Shown here one piece after another: positions 28,273 to 37,845 of a stretch of DNA of 64,000 bases (positions within the stretch are counted from its first letter, which is position 1; each line of letters begins with the position of its first letter). The stretch is from Faecalibacter macacae. GTDB lineage: Bacteria; Bacteroidota; Bacteroidia; Flavobacteriales; Weeksellaceae. The notes beneath the pieces are model-generated. The model was not told the origin of the DNA, made no database searches, and saw only the letters and a program-made list of their open reading frames with translations. The translations under genes and the position numbers were made by a program. The stretch is from positions 129,196 through 193,195 of the forward strand of contig NZ_RDOJ01000001.1 of assembly GCF_003687725.1 (NCBI RefSeq), in the 5' to 3' direction.

Positions 28273-29823
28273 CTATGATTTTAAAGGAATTTTAATGTAA
28301 AAAGTACTGCCTTTGTCTGGTTGACTTTCTGCCCAAACTTCACCTCCGTGTAGTTGTACAATTTTCTTAACGTAGGCCAAACCTAATCCATGGCCTTTTA
28401 CATTATGTATATTTCCTGTTTCTTCTCTATAAAATTGTTCAAATATTTTTTTCAATACAGTTGGCGACATACCAATTCCTTTGTCCTTAACTTCTACAAC
28501 AAAGTGTTTATCTGTATTATAAGTTTTAACATAAACTTCAGGCTTTCCAGTTGAATATTTACGTGCATTGTCTAACACGTTTATTATGATATTTTCTAAG
28601 TGGAAAGGATCACCGTCTACAAAAACTTTATCTGCATTGTATTCTTCAAATATTGTACCATTTCTTTCTTCAACAATAAAACGTATAGGTTCTATACTTT
28701 TTTGAACTATACCATTCATGTTTACTTCTTCAATATTCAAGTCCATTTGATTTCTTTCCAGTTTTGCCATTCGTAAAACCATCTCCACGTGAGCGTTCAT
28801 ACGCTTATTTTCCTGTTTGATAAGGTCTGCGTAGTATTTTACTTTTTCTGGTTCAGAAATGATCTTAGAATTCTTTAAAGCATCCGATGCAATATTGATT
28901 GTTGCAATAGGGGTTTTGAATTCGTGTGTCATGTTATTGATAAAGTCTGTCTTTATTTCAGATATACGACGTTGCATTTGCATATAATAAATAGCTAAAG
29001 CAAAAACTGTCACTATAATCATTGTAAGTATAAATGTTAAAGAAACAATTGGAATAACATCACCTAAAATGACATAATTTTGATCCGGAAAATAAGCTGT
29101 CAAGTTGTATTCAGCATGATCATTTCTGTCATAAAATAAAGGAACAGTAAACTTGATGTTTTTTTCTTTGAAATTTTCAGATTTAATATTCGTTAACAAA
29201 GAATCTTTTGTTATAACACCAATTCTTGGTGTAGCTTTAATTCCATATTTGTTTAGTTCTTTTTTAAAGATAGAATCTAACATTTTATAAGAAATACGTT
29301 TGTCAAGTGGAGTAGTACCAGCATCCCAACGCGCCATATTTTCTATAGTGTAAGTTCCATCCCTCAAAGACTCTTCTAAATTTAGGTTTAAATTTCCTAC
29401 ACCTCTAGAAGCTGAATCTTTGTCAATTTTATAAACTTTTTCTTGTGTATAAATATTTGCTTTCGTTAAGCTGTCGTTATAAGTTCCAGAAATGGGAACC
29501 ATAGATTTTTCAACAACATATTTTGTTACATAAGCATAAGTAACACCTAAAGAATCTTTAATAATTTGTGACGAAAATGCTTGTGGTTTATCAACACTTG
29601 CTTTTAAATCACTATTTATGTTATTTAATTTATAATAATATTTATCAATTTCGTATTTATTAACCTTAGTGGTTGTAGCATTCATTGCTTGATATACGCT
29701 GGTATTAAAATTTTCTAATCCTGATCGGAATGTTAAATTAAGCCAGTAAAATTGGATAATCATTAATCCTATCAAAGCAATACTCATGATAGCAATTAAG
29801 ACTTTGTAAAATCCTTTTCTCAT
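28273..29823 (-). CDS. Membrane sensor histidine kinase (RprX-like)
   Basis: 516 residues: membrane helix about 9-30, a periplasmic sensor region of about 220 residues, and a second helix about 255-281. The HisKA box follows with the phospho-His at 300 (NNMTHEFKTPIA), then an HATPase domain with N box (ENIIINVLDNARKYS), G1 (DKGIGM) and G2 (GHGLGLAYVKKI). All catalytic elements are intact. It lies 25 bases after coaE on the same strand; signal unknown. Confidence 0.93.
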   Translation of the reverse strand: MRKGFYKVLIAIMSIALIGLMIIQFYWLNLTFRSGLENFNTSVYQAMNATTTKVNKYEIDKYYYKLNNINSDLKASVDKPQAFSSQIIKDSLGVTYAYVTKYVVEKSMVPISGTYNDSLTKANIYTQEKVYKIDKDSASRGVGNLNLNLEESLRDGTYTIENMARWDAGTTPLDKRISYKMLDSIFKKELNKYGIKATPRIGVITKDSLLTNIKSENFKEKNIKFTVPLFYDRNDHAEYNLTAYFPDQNYVILGDVIPIVSLTFILTMIIVTVFALAIYYMQMQRRISEIKTDFINNMTHEFKTPIATINIASDALKNSKIISEPEKVKYYADLIKQENKRMNAHVEMVLRMAKLERNQMDLNIEEVNMNGIVQKSIEPIRFIVEERNGTIFEEYNADKVFVDGDPFHLENIIINVLDNARKYSTGKPEVYVKTYNTDKHFVVEVKDKGIGMSPTVLKKIFEQFYREETGNIHNVKGHGLGLAYVKKIVQLHGGEVWAESQPDKGSTFYIKIPLKS

Positions 29824-29848
29824 TTAATTGTATTATTATTCAAATTTA

Positions 29849-30445
29849 CTATTTTTTGATGTTGTCAACAATATTTTTCACTTGTTGATATAAGTAATTT
29901 AAATCTTGACTATTATCAATAATATAATCTGAATATTCTTTTCTTTCTTCGTCTGTCAATTGATTCGCCATGCGATTAAGAATTTGTTCTCTTGTCAATC
30001 CATCCCTTTCAATAGTACGTGTAATCCTAATTTCTTTGTCCGCAACTACAGAAATAATTATATCACAATCCTTATAACTGCCACTTTCTATTAAAATAGC
30101 AGCTTCTTTTATAACGTAATCAGTATTTTGCTCTTCAATCCAAGTTTTAAAATCATTAAAAACAGCTGGATGAACAATTGTATTTAATTGCTTAAGCTTT
30201 TCTTTGTCGTTAAATGTTTTCGAAGCGATAAAAGGCCTATTCATACCTTCATCATTATAGGCTTCTTCACCAAATACATCTTTAATTTTCTGAATAACTT
30301 CAGGATTTTCGTTTTGAAGCTTTCTTGCTCTTAAATCCGAATTGTATAATGGAAATCCCAACTCCTCAAAATATTTTGCGGCTGTTGTTTTACCAGAGCC
30401 AATTCCGCCAGTTAGTCCTATAATTTTTGTGGTCGATTTTTTCAT
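29849..30445 (-). CDS. coaE: Dephospho-CoA kinase
   Basis: 198 residues, last step of CoA synthesis: ATP phosphorylates the 3'-hydroxyl of dephospho-CoA. P-loop GLTGGIGSGKTTAA at 10-23, a CoA-binding LRARKLQ stretch near 39, and RDGLTREQILNRMANQ, the lid region typical of the family. Length is standard. It starts just past the yajC terminator, so its promoter must lie within or overlap that 20-65 base region. Confidence 0.95.
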   Translation of the reverse strand: MKKSTTKIIGLTGGIGSGKTTAAKYFEELGFPLYNSDLRARKLQNENPEVIQKIKDVFGEEAYNDEGMNRPFIASKTFNDKEKLKQLNTIVHPAVFNDFKTWIEEQNTDYVIKEAAILIESGSYKDCDIIISVVADKEIRITRTIERDGLTREQILNRMANQLTDEERKEYSDYIIDNSQDLNYLYQQVKNIVDNIKK

Positions 30446-30463
30446 AGATTGAAGTTAAAATAA

Positions 30464-30488
30464 AATGCCGAGGAATTTCCTCGGCATT
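30464..30488 (-). terminator. Terminator after yajC
   Basis: A GC-rich 12-base stem (30464-30475 with 30477-30488; realistic loop about 5 bases), followed on the minus strand by TTTTATTTT. It separates the nusB-DUF1573-yajC unit from coaE. Confidence 0.85.
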
Positions 30489-30510
30489 CTAAATTTTATG
30501 AAAGATTTAA

Positions 30511-30855
30511 TTATTTCTTTTCTTCTTCAGTTTTTTCAACTTCTTTTGTTACGTTTTTGCTGTAACGAGCTAAAGTTAATTCTCTTGAAATTGCAGCTTT
30601 CTCAAATTTCATTTTTCCAGCTCCAGTTTCAATAATTACGGCATCATCATAGATTTCGTTAATTTTTCCGTGGATCCCAGATGTTGTAACAACTTGAGAA
30701 CCTCTTTTAATTTCTGCTTGAAAAGATTTTTCTTCTCTTGCTTTTTTCTGTTGTGGACGGATCATGAAAAAGTACATAATCGCGAACATACCACCAAGCA
30801 TTAAGATGGACATCATTCCACCACTTTCTGCTTGTAAAAATATTGTTTGAATCAT
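30511..30855 (-). CDS. yajC: Sec translocase accessory subunit YajC
   Basis: 114 residues. One membrane helix (about 13-33) is followed by the family signature MIRPQQKKAREEK and a small soluble domain with GIHGKINEIYDD and ETGAGKMKFEKAAI, then an acidic tail. It associates with SecDF-YidC in the inner membrane. It follows the DUF1573 gene by 17 bases; a terminator comes after it. Confidence 0.95.
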   Translation of the reverse strand: MIQTIFLQAESGGMMSILMLGGMFAIMYFFMIRPQQKKAREEKSFQAEIKRGSQVVTTSGIHGKINEIYDDAVIIETGAGKMKFEKAAISRELTLARYSKNVTKEVEKTEEEKK

Positions 30856-30872
30856 TTTATTCTTTTATAAAA

Positions 30873-31364
30873 TTATTGCCCAAATGCTTGTTGAGCATTT
30901 TGAGCAGGTTCAGAAGCACCAACAACATTTGCTGAAATGTTAAATTGCTCTGTTCCGTTAGCTGTGTTAGTTACTAAAGTAACTGTTTTTTGTTGTTTTC
31001 CGTTCATATTACCAGCAGTATATTCTACCTTGATAGAATCTGTAGCACCAACAGCAATAGGAGTTTTAGGGAATTCAGGTACTGTACAACCACATGTAGC
31101 AGAAGCGTCTTGAATAATTAATGGAGATTTTCCATTATTAGTAAATTTAACGTAAGCTTGTACTTTTTCATTAGCTTTAACATCACCAAAATCGTGTGTA
31201 GCTTCAGTTAAAGCCATAACAGGAGCAGTTGCAGGATCTACAACATTGCTTGCTTGTTCAGCAATTTCCTGTTCAGAGTATAAATCTGTAGCTTTTTCTT
31301 CTTTACAAGCTGTCGTAGACATAACTAATGCAACAGCACCTAATATAAATAATTTTGTTTTCAT
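30873..31364 (-). CDS. DUF1573 lipoprotein
   Basis: 163 residues from the ATG at 31364, chosen because MKTKLFILGAVALVMSTTAC is a lipoprotein signal with the lipobox Cys at 20; the longer frame (31388) adds a polar extension. The DUF1573 domain (about 50-145) includes FGDVKANE, the FTNNGKSPL strand and SATCGCTVPEFP, a family hallmark with paired Cys. An Ig-like periplasmic fold is expected. Function unknown. It lies between nusB and yajC on one strand. Confidence 0.9.
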   Translation of the reverse strand: MKTKLFILGAVALVMSTTACKEEKATDLYSEQEIAEQASNVVDPATAPVMALTEATHDFGDVKANEKVQAYVKFTNNGKSPLIIQDASATCGCTVPEFPKTPIAVGATDSIKVEYTAGNMNGKQQKTVTLVTNTANGTEQFNISANVVGASEPAQNAQQAFGQ

Positions 31365-31410
31365 CTTTTTGATAAATAAGTTTCTCAAATTTAAAAAAAA
31401 TAAAATTGAT

Positions 31411-32358
31411 TTATAATAAACCTCTACCGTATTTTGGTAAGTTATTGTTCTCTTTTAACTCTTTTAAAGTTTTATCTAAGATTCCGTTAACAAATATCTT
31501 CGATTTTTCAGTCGAATAATTTTTTGCTAATTCGATATATTCATTGATAGTAACTTTCGCAGGAATATTAGGGAAGTATAAAAACTCAGTTAAAGCCATT
31601 TCTAAAATAATTAAATCGATTGTTGCAATACGATCAATTTCCCAGTTACTTGCTTTATCTTCTACAATTTGACGAGTTTCTTTTTGGTGACGAACTGTTT
31701 TACGGAATAATTCTTCAGTAAATTTTTTGTCATCAATATCCTTGTATACTTTAAATAAGCTAATTAAAGGTGATGAAGAGCTACGGAAAGATTTTAATGT
31801 CATATGAACCATAGAGTTCGCAATATATAAATCATCAGCCCAGTTTAATTGGATACCTTCAAACCAATCGTGTAGATCCTCGTATTCAGCAATAAACTCT
31901 ACGAACATGTTTGTGATAAATTCTTGATCTTCTTCAAAAGAATTCACCTCGCTGTTCATATAGTTTTTATATAAATCGCTTTGGATTAATTGGTTAAAAA
32001 TATTGTTTGGGTAAGTGTCATAGATATCCCAATCATACATTTTGTGATCGTTTGTGTATCGAGATAATTCAATATTTTGGCTTAAAATTTTGAACATCTT
32101 ATTATTCACAAACTTCATGTTTGGGTTTAAATCTTCTTGAGTTGGAAAGTTCTTGTTTTTAGCAAGTTCAATTTTATTTGAAGCGATTTCTTGTTGAACT
32201 TTTACCAAGTTTAGTAAGTAGATGTATAAATCGTAGATTTGATCAATTCCCTTCATCAAATTCTTTTCTACAATTCTCTCGTCACCTTCAGTACCTAAAC
32301 TGTTGTATGCATAAACACTTTGCATAACTTTTTCGCGGAGTTGTCTTCTTCCCAACAT
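31411..32358 (-). CDS. nusB: Transcription antitermination factor NusB (long Bacteroidetes form)
   Basis: 315 residues, about twice the E. coli protein; the conserved NusB fold is in the C-terminal third (DRIATIDLIILEMALTEFL, then VTINEYIELAKNYSTEKSK), while the N-terminal ~190 residues are the extension usual in Bacteroidetes. It acts with NusE at boxA in rRNA antitermination. First gene of the unit ending at yajC; a -7-like box is upstream at 32390-32397. Confidence 0.93.
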   Translation of the reverse strand: MLGRRQLREKVMQSVYAYNSLGTEGDERIVEKNLMKGIDQIYDLYIYLLNLVKVQQEIASNKIELAKNKNFPTQEDLNPNMKFVNNKMFKILSQNIELSRYTNDHKMYDWDIYDTYPNNIFNQLIQSDLYKNYMNSEVNSFEEDQEFITNMFVEFIAEYEDLHDWFEGIQLNWADDLYIANSMVHMTLKSFRSSSSPLISLFKVYKDIDDKKFTEELFRKTVRHQKETRQIVEDKASNWEIDRIATIDLIILEMALTEFLYFPNIPAKVTINEYIELAKNYSTEKSKIFVNGILDKTLKELKENNNLPKYGRGLL

Positions 32359-32389
32359 AATTTCAATGATATAACGTCTATTAAGAATG

Positions 32390-32397
32390 CAAAGGTA
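32390..32397 (-). promoter_or_regulatory. Candidate -7 box for nusB
   Basis: On the minus strand this reads TACCTTTG, matching TAnnTTTG, 31 bases before the nusB ATG. No -33 TTG at the usual spacing. Confidence 0.45.
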
Positions 32398-32421
32398 AGT
32401 AAAAAGATGTAATTTTGTTTT

Positions 32422-34179
32422 GTGAAATCGCTACAGAAATTAAATAAATTTTTATGGAAGTATAAATGGAGACTATTATTGGGCTTCGTTTTTACAATAT
32501 CTGCCAACTTTGTGCAGGTGTATTCGGTTACTTTTATTCGTGAGGCAATCAACACGGTAGAAGGATTATTAACAAATTTTGGAGAAAATTCAGAACAAAG
32601 TTTAGATTTTCTGAAACAAGGTTTGATGTATGCCAGTTTAGCTTTCTTAGGATTTAAAATTCTTGGAGGTGCATTAACTGTGGGTACACGCCAAATGATA
32701 ATTGTAACTTCTCGTTTGATTGAGTTTGATTTAAAAAATAAAATCTATCAACACTATCAACATTTGTCTCTCTCGTTTTATAAAAAGAATAAGACAGGAG
32801 ATTTAATGAATCGTATTACAGAAGATGTTGCTTTGGTTCGTATGTATTTAGGGCCGGGAATAATGTATCCTGTCGATTTATTTTCCCGAGTATTAATTAT
32901 TGGATACTTTATGTCGCGTGTTGATAAGGATCTTACGTTGTATACGCTTTTACCTTTGCCAATTTTATCTATATTAATTTATAATGTAGCGAACCGAATT
33001 AATCAAAGAAGTAAGAAAGTACAACAACAACAATCTACAATTTCGTCATCTGTACAGGATACTTTTGCCGGAATTCGTGTAATTAAATCTTTTAATACAG
33101 AAGAATATACAAAAACTAATTACGCAGTAGAGGCAGAAGAATATCAAAAACGAGCATTACATTTATCTCAAATTCAAGCAGCATTTGGTCCTTTAATGGT
33201 AATTGTTGTCGGAGTTTCTAATTTGATCATTCTTTATTTAGGTGGATTAAAATATATTAATGGAGATTTAGATATTGGTGCGATTGCTGAATTTTTCCTT
33301 TATTTAAATATGTTAATTTGGCCATTTACATCTCTTGGTTGGATTACAACTGTAGTACAGCGTGCCGAAGCTTCAATGACACGTATTAATGAATTTTTAG
33401 ATCAAAAATCAGAAATTATCGATCATCCAGATAATAAAATGGATATTGAAGGTGATATTGAATTTAGCAATGTCTCTTATGTGTACGATAATACAGGAAT
33501 AGAAGCGTTAAAAGATGTATCATTTAAAATTAAAAAAGGAGAAACCTTAGCTATTTTAGGTAAAACCGGTTCAGGGAAATCGACCATTGCATTATTAGTT
33601 GCTCGATTATTAGAGCCAACCTCTGGAAAGATTTTATTTGATAATATAGATATGCATGATATTAGTGTAGAATCTATCCGAAAACAAATAGGTTACGTGC
33701 CACAAGAAGCATTTTTATTTTCAGATTCGTTAGCAAATAATATTCTATTTGGTTCTGATGAAACTGAATTAGATGTAGCTAAGAAGTTTGCAAAAAAAGC
33801 TGTAGTGGCTGATAATATAGATCGTTTTAAAGAAAAATATGATACAGTAGTAGGTGAACGTGGAGTTACACTTTCTGGAGGGCAAAAACAACGTGTTTCT
33901 ATAGCGCGTGCATTAGTAAATGATCCTAATATTTTAATTTTTGATGATAGTTTGTCAGCAGTTGATACTGAAACTGAAGAACAAATTCTGAATAATTTAG
34001 CTTCTGATTTTGATGCGAAAACTTCTATTATTATTACGCATCGTGTTTCATCAGCTAAAAATGCAGATCAAATTATTTTCCTTGATGAAGGAAAAATTAT
34101 TGAATCTGGCTCGCATGAAGAATTGTTAATGAAAAAAGGATTTTATTACGAACTTTTTAATAAACAAATAGCGGATTAG
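32422..34179 (+). CDS. ABC exporter, fused permease-ATPase (MsbA/multidrug type)
   Basis: 585 residues: six-helix exporter domain (about 10-310), then Walker A GKTGSGKST, signature TLSGGQKQR, Walker B ILIFDDSLSAVD and H-loop ITHR. The motif set fits lipid A or multidrug half-transporters. The start is GTG at 32422; no ATG lies in frame nearby, and a TAATTTTG box ends only 4 bases before it. Arg is mainly CGT, so it looks like a core gene. It may be the housekeeping MsbA, but this cannot be told from family motifs alone. Confidence 0.88.
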   Translation: MKSLQKLNKFLWKYKWRLLLGFVFTISANFVQVYSVTFIREAINTVEGLLTNFGENSEQSLDFLKQGLMYASLAFLGFKILGGALTVGTRQMIIVTSRLIEFDLKNKIYQHYQHLSLSFYKKNKTGDLMNRITEDVALVRMYLGPGIMYPVDLFSRVLIIGYFMSRVDKDLTLYTLLPLPILSILIYNVANRINQRSKKVQQQQSTISSSVQDTFAGIRVIKSFNTEEYTKTNYAVEAEEYQKRALHLSQIQAAFGPLMVIVVGVSNLIILYLGGLKYINGDLDIGAIAEFFLYLNMLIWPFTSLGWITTVVQRAEASMTRINEFLDQKSEIIDHPDNKMDIEGDIEFSNVSYVYDNTGIEALKDVSFKIKKGETLAILGKTGSGKSTIALLVARLLEPTSGKILFDNIDMHDISVESIRKQIGYVPQEAFLFSDSLANNILFGSDETELDVAKKFAKKAVVADNIDRFKEKYDTVVGERGVTLSGGQKQRVSIARALVNDPNILIFDDSLSAVDTETEEQILNNLASDFDAKTSIIITHRVSSAKNADQIIFLDEGKIIESGSHEELLMKKGFYYELFNKQIAD

Positions 34180-34250
34180 TTTTTTTAGTCAAATGTTAAT
34201 GAAAATATGTTTTTATTTAACACTTAGCATTTTTATTTGATATTTTTTTT

Positions 34251-34258
34251 TAGTTTTG
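34251..34258 (+). promoter_or_regulatory. Candidate -7 box for the PUR-family gene
   Basis: TAGTTTTG matches TAnnTTTG, 38 bases before the ATG at 34297. It lies inside the alternative longer frame (34237), which supports the shorter start. No -33 TTG at normal spacing. Confidence 0.45.
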
Positions 34259-34296
34259 TTAGGAAACTGTTAACACATAAACTATTGTTAAGCCAT

Positions 34297-34686
34297 ATGA
34301 GTGAATTTGATAACCAAGAAAGAATGGAAGCGGACGGAATATTTTCCAAAGTATTGAGAGCCGGAAGACGTACCTATTTTTTCGATGTAAGAGAAACGAG
34401 AGCTGGTGATTATTATTTAACTATTACAGAAAGTAAAAAAAATACAAGTGACGATGGATCGTTTTTCTATAAAAAACACAAAATCTATTTATATAAAGAG
34501 GATTTTGAAAGTTTTAAAGATATGTTAGATGAAACAACACAATATGTTTTTCAAAATAAAGGAGAAGAAGTAATTTCTGAGCGTCATCAAAAAGATTTTG
34601 ATACTAAAAAATATAAATCTGAAGAATCAGAAGGTGAAGTGACAAGTATGGAATCTTTCACTGATATTGATTTCGAAGATATCTAA
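34297..34686 (+). CDS. PUR-family DNA/RNA-binding protein (DUF3276)
   Basis: 129 residues from the ATG at 34297, where the family's usual N-terminus begins (MSEFDNQERMEADGIFSK). The PUR repeat covers about 10-85, with RAGRRTYFFDVRETRAGDYYL and an acidic C-terminal tail. Homologues in Bacteroidetes and spirochaetes bind single-stranded nucleic acids. Stand-alone gene with its own candidate promoter and a strong terminator. Confidence 0.88.
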   Translation: MSEFDNQERMEADGIFSKVLRAGRRTYFFDVRETRAGDYYLTITESKKNTSDDGSFFYKKHKIYLYKEDFESFKDMLDETTQYVFQNKGEEVISERHQKDFDTKKYKSEESEGEVTSMESFTDIDFEDI

Positions 34687-34707
34687 TCTTAAAAAAATAC
34701 ATTAATT

Positions 34708-34748
34708 AAAATACCCCAATTGATTAAAGTCGATTGGGGTATTTTTTT
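34708..34748 (+). terminator. Terminator after the PUR-family gene
   Basis: The arms 34708-34720 and 34733-34745 (core ATACCCCAAT) form a 13-base stem with a 12-base loop, followed by T residues to 34748. Confidence 0.85.
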
Positions 34749-34766
34749 ACACAATATAAAAGAAAA

Positions 34767-34792
34767 AAAGTCATTCGATTTCGAATGACTTT
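34767..34792 (-). terminator. Terminator after sucC
   Basis: The arms 34767-34778 and 34781-34792 pair over 12 bases; on the minus strand a T run follows. It lies 15 bases past the sucC stop, back to back with the previous terminator. Confidence 0.82.
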
Positions 34793-34806
34793 TATGAATG
34801 TATTTA

Positions 34807-36000
34807 TTAAGCTACTAATTCTTTTACTTTATCAGCTGCATTTTGTAATGTAATTGCTGAATGGACTTCTAATCCAGACTCATCAATCATTTGCTTAGCT
34901 AATTCAGCATTTGTTCCTTGTAAACGAACAATGATTGGAACATTGATTGCGTCTCCCATATTTTTATAAGCATCTAAAATACCTTGAGCAACACGGTCAC
35001 AACGTACAATACCTCCGAAGATGTTAACTAAGATAGCTTTTACGTTTTCATCTTTTAAAATTATACGGAAAGCTTTTTCAACACGCTCAGCATCAGCAGT
35101 ACCACCAACATCTAAGAAGTTAGCTGGATTTCCTCCAGATAATTTAATAATGTCCATAGTTGCCATAGCTAAACCTGCACCGTTAACCATACAACCAACG
35201 TTACCGTCTAATTTTACGAAGTTTAAACCAGCTTCACCAGCTTCAACTTCTGTAGGGTCTTCCTCTCTAGTATCACGTAAAGCAGCGATATCTGGGTGAC
35301 GGAATAACGCATTGTCGTCTAAAGTTACTTTAGCATCAACAGCGATGATTTTGTCATCAGAAGTTTTTAATACTGGGTTAATTTCAAACATAGACGCATC
35401 GATAGATACGTAAGCGTTGTATAATGAAGTGATAAATTTCACACCTTCTTTAAATGCATTTCCTGATAAACCTAAGTTAAAAGCAATTTTACGTGCTTGG
35501 AAACCTTGGATTCCTACAGTTGGATCAATTTCCTCTGTAAAAATTTTATCTGGAGTGTGTTCTGCAACTTCTTCGATATCCATTCCACCTTCAGTAGAAT
35601 ACATAATCATATTTTTTCCAGTTGCACGGTCTAATAATACAGAAACGTAGTACTCCTCAGTTTCAGATTCACCAGGATAATAAACATCCTCAGCGATTAA
35701 AACTTGGTGTACTTTTTTACCTTCTGCAGAAGTTTGAGGAGTAACTAAATGCATTCCGATGATATCGTTTGCTCTTTCTTTAACCTCGTCTAAGTTTTTG
35801 GCTAATTTAACACCTCCACCTTTTCCACGACCACCTGCATGAATTTGTGCTTTCACAACATGCCATCCTGTTCCGGTTTCTTCTGTTAATTTTTTAGCGG
35901 CTTCAACAGCTTCCTCTGGTGTAGTTGCAACAATTCCACGTTGAACTCTCACACCATATTTACTAAGAATTTCTTTTCCTTGATATTCGTGAAGATTCAT
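34807..36000 (-). CDS. sucC: Succinate-CoA ligase (ADP-forming) beta subunit
   Basis: 397 residues from the ATG at 36000 (MNLHEYQGKEILSKYGV is the standard N-terminus; the frame also reaches 36063 but that start lies upstream of a -7-like box). ATP-grasp domain with GGRGKGGGVK, C-terminal CoA-ligase domain with GCMVNGAGLAMATMD and VNIFGGIVRCD. Substrate-level phosphorylation step of the TCA cycle, with SucD encoded elsewhere. Length is normal. Confidence 0.97.
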   Translation of the reverse strand: MNLHEYQGKEILSKYGVRVQRGIVATTPEEAVEAAKKLTEETGTGWHVVKAQIHAGGRGKGGGVKLAKNLDEVKERANDIIGMHLVTPQTSAEGKKVHQVLIAEDVYYPGESETEEYYVSVLLDRATGKNMIMYSTEGGMDIEEVAEHTPDKIFTEEIDPTVGIQGFQARKIAFNLGLSGNAFKEGVKFITSLYNAYVSIDASMFEINPVLKTSDDKIIAVDAKVTLDDNALFRHPDIAALRDTREEDPTEVEAGEAGLNFVKLDGNVGCMVNGAGLAMATMDIIKLSGGNPANFLDVGGTADAERVEKAFRIILKDENVKAILVNIFGGIVRCDRVAQGILDAYKNMGDAINVPIIVRLQGTNAELAKQMIDESGLEVHSAITLQNAADKVKELVA

Positions 36001-36020
36001 TTTTTTTGATTTTTCAATTA

Positions 36021-36028
36021 CAAAAATA
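36021..36028 (-). promoter_or_regulatory. Candidate -7 box for sucC
   Basis: Minus-strand TATTTTTG matches TAnnTTTG, 20 bases before the sucC ATG at 36000. It implies a short leader and argues against the upstream start at 36063. Confidence 0.45.
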
Positions 36029-36146
36029 GAATAATTGTTGAGGTATTCTAAATTTTGATTCATTAATTTTATCAGGTTAACCCAATTTTATTGAATAAAT
36101 TAAGGTTTTAGAGTAAATAATGCCTTAAAATTGACTAAATATATTT

Positions 36147-36154
36147 TATGTTTG
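36147..36154 (+). promoter_or_regulatory. Candidate -7 box for the GT-C gene
   Basis: TATGTTTG matches TAnnTTTG, 21 bases before the ATG at 36176, and lies inside the longer alternative frame (36131), supporting the shorter start. Confidence 0.45.
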
Positions 36155-36175
36155 TGCTGTTATACATATTGTAAA

Positions 36176-37825
36176 ATGAATATTCGTATATTTTTAATTA
36201 CTGTTTTTATCCTTAATTTACTTCAGGGTATTTTTACACCAATAATAGATGATGAAGCTTATTATTGGCTTTGGAGTACAAAATTAGACTTCGGTTATTT
36301 TGACCATCCACCAATGATCGCGTTATGGATTTATTTATCAGATTTAATATTTGATGCTGAAATTGGTGCACGTTTCGTTACTATATTATTTAATACGATA
36401 ACGGCATTTCTTTTTTGGAAGATTTTAGAACCAAAATCTAAAAAAGAGATTACCTTGTTTTCGATTACTTATTTCAGTTTGATATTTGTTCAAATTTTCT
36501 CTTTTATATCAACACCAGATGCGCCATTACTTTTTTTTACTGTAGCTTATTTGTATGTATTAAAAAATTATATCAAAAATCAATCAGTAGTATGGACAAC
36601 ATTTTTAGGTATTTGTTTTGCAGGATTAATGTACAGTAAGTATCATGGTATATTAGTTTTGCTTTTTACTTTAGTTCCGATATTGAATTTTGTAATAAAA
36701 AAGCCAACATTTTATGCAGCAGTTGTTTTGTCATTAATTCTATATTCTCCACATTTTTATTGGTTATATCAAAATAATTTCCCTCCAATTTCTTACCATT
36801 TTGTAGATCGTAGTGCAGAACAGGTTTTTAGTATAACTCAACCCCTTGTTTATATCTTAACTGCTATATTAGGAGCAGCTGGTTTATTGTTTTTTTATAT
36901 TGGTAGCGCGTTGAGAAATGCAAATAAGTCTGATTTGTTCCAAAAATCTGTATTCTGGTTAGTTTTAGGTCCATTTTTATTCTTTTTAATATCTACAATA
37001 AAAGATACGACACAAGCGCAATGGTTATTGATTAGTTATATAGGAATTGGGATATTATTGTTTGGATACATCAGAAATCAAAAAAACACAAAATTGTTTG
37101 AGATTTTAGGTGGTGTAACAATTGGTTTGATGTTAGTAGGTCGAATTGTAATTACAATTCCACACGTGTCACCATTTTATGAAACAAAAACTTTTGGAGA
37201 ACTTTCTGGAGAACTTTCACATACAGAAATTGTAGCATTCGAAAAATATCAAGAAGCTTCAATTTTTCAGTTTTATAATCAAGATAGACAAGGTGTAGTT
37301 TATCGTACATTAGGAAATAGAAATAGCCAGTTTTCTTTATGGGACACTGAGAGTTTATTGAATCAACCATTTACTTATATAACACCTTGGATGGAATCAG
37401 GATTAGCTTTTGAAGGATTAAAAAAGAAAGATTATTTTATTAATCCAATAGATAATTATACACCAATACATCATACTGAAGCAATATTTTTAGATATAGA
37501 AACTAATGAAGTTGAATTACATCGTAATACTCCGAAGTCATTTAAAATTCAATTAAATGATATTGATATTTCATTATTGAAAGAGAATAAAGTGAAATTA
37601 AGTTTATTTATTACTAAAGATCAACAGTATAATATTGTAGATGAAATTCATATTCCTATGGATAAAATGGTTAATCCTTATGAGATTAAAAATGGATTTA
37701 GGTTTGATTTTGATTACTCTACTAATTTAGAATTTGGGAATTATTCAGCTTACATTGGTTTATCTCCAAATGGATTGATAGCTAAATACCAATCTAAGCC
37801 ATTAAAAATTATAGTTACTGAATAG
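36176..37825 (+). CDS. GT-C glycosyltransferase of the PMT/ArnT type (family 39-like)
   Basis: 549 residues from the ATG at 36176. About ten membrane helices in the first 350 residues, then a soluble C-terminal domain. The first periplasmic loop has DDEAYYWLW (Asp25, Asp26, Glu27), and FDHPPM follows near 42-47, both typical of ArnT/PMT_2 enzymes using polyprenyl-phosphate sugars. Such enzymes modify lipid A, proteins or glycans on the outer face of the inner membrane; acceptor unknown. It is outside both glycan loci, with lolD 20 bases downstream. Confidence 0.85.
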   Translation: MNIRIFLITVFILNLLQGIFTPIIDDEAYYWLWSTKLDFGYFDHPPMIALWIYLSDLIFDAEIGARFVTILFNTITAFLFWKILEPKSKKEITLFSITYFSLIFVQIFSFISTPDAPLLFFTVAYLYVLKNYIKNQSVVWTTFLGICFAGLMYSKYHGILVLLFTLVPILNFVIKKPTFYAAVVLSLILYSPHFYWLYQNNFPPISYHFVDRSAEQVFSITQPLVYILTAILGAAGLLFFYIGSALRNANKSDLFQKSVFWLVLGPFLFFLISTIKDTTQAQWLLISYIGIGILLFGYIRNQKNTKLFEILGGVTIGLMLVGRIVITIPHVSPFYETKTFGELSGELSHTEIVAFEKYQEASIFQFYNQDRQGVVYRTLGNRNSQFSLWDTESLLNQPFTYITPWMESGLAFEGLKKKDYFINPIDNYTPIHHTEAIFLDIETNEVELHRNTPKSFKIQLNDIDISLLKENKVKLSLFITKDQQYNIVDEIHIPMDKMVNPYEIKNGFRFDFDYSTNLEFGNYSAYIGLSPNGLIAKYQSKPLKIIVTE

Positions 37826-37845
37826 TTTCATATATTTACAGCATC

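Noticed and set aside
32295-32555. Open frame across the nusB start and the ABC exporter start on the minus strand
   Set aside because: Covers two confirmed genes on their opposite or other frames and has no recognisable domain.
35021-35299. Plus-strand open frame in sucC
   Set aside because: Shadow of a very conserved gene; the composition reflects the complement of sucC codons.
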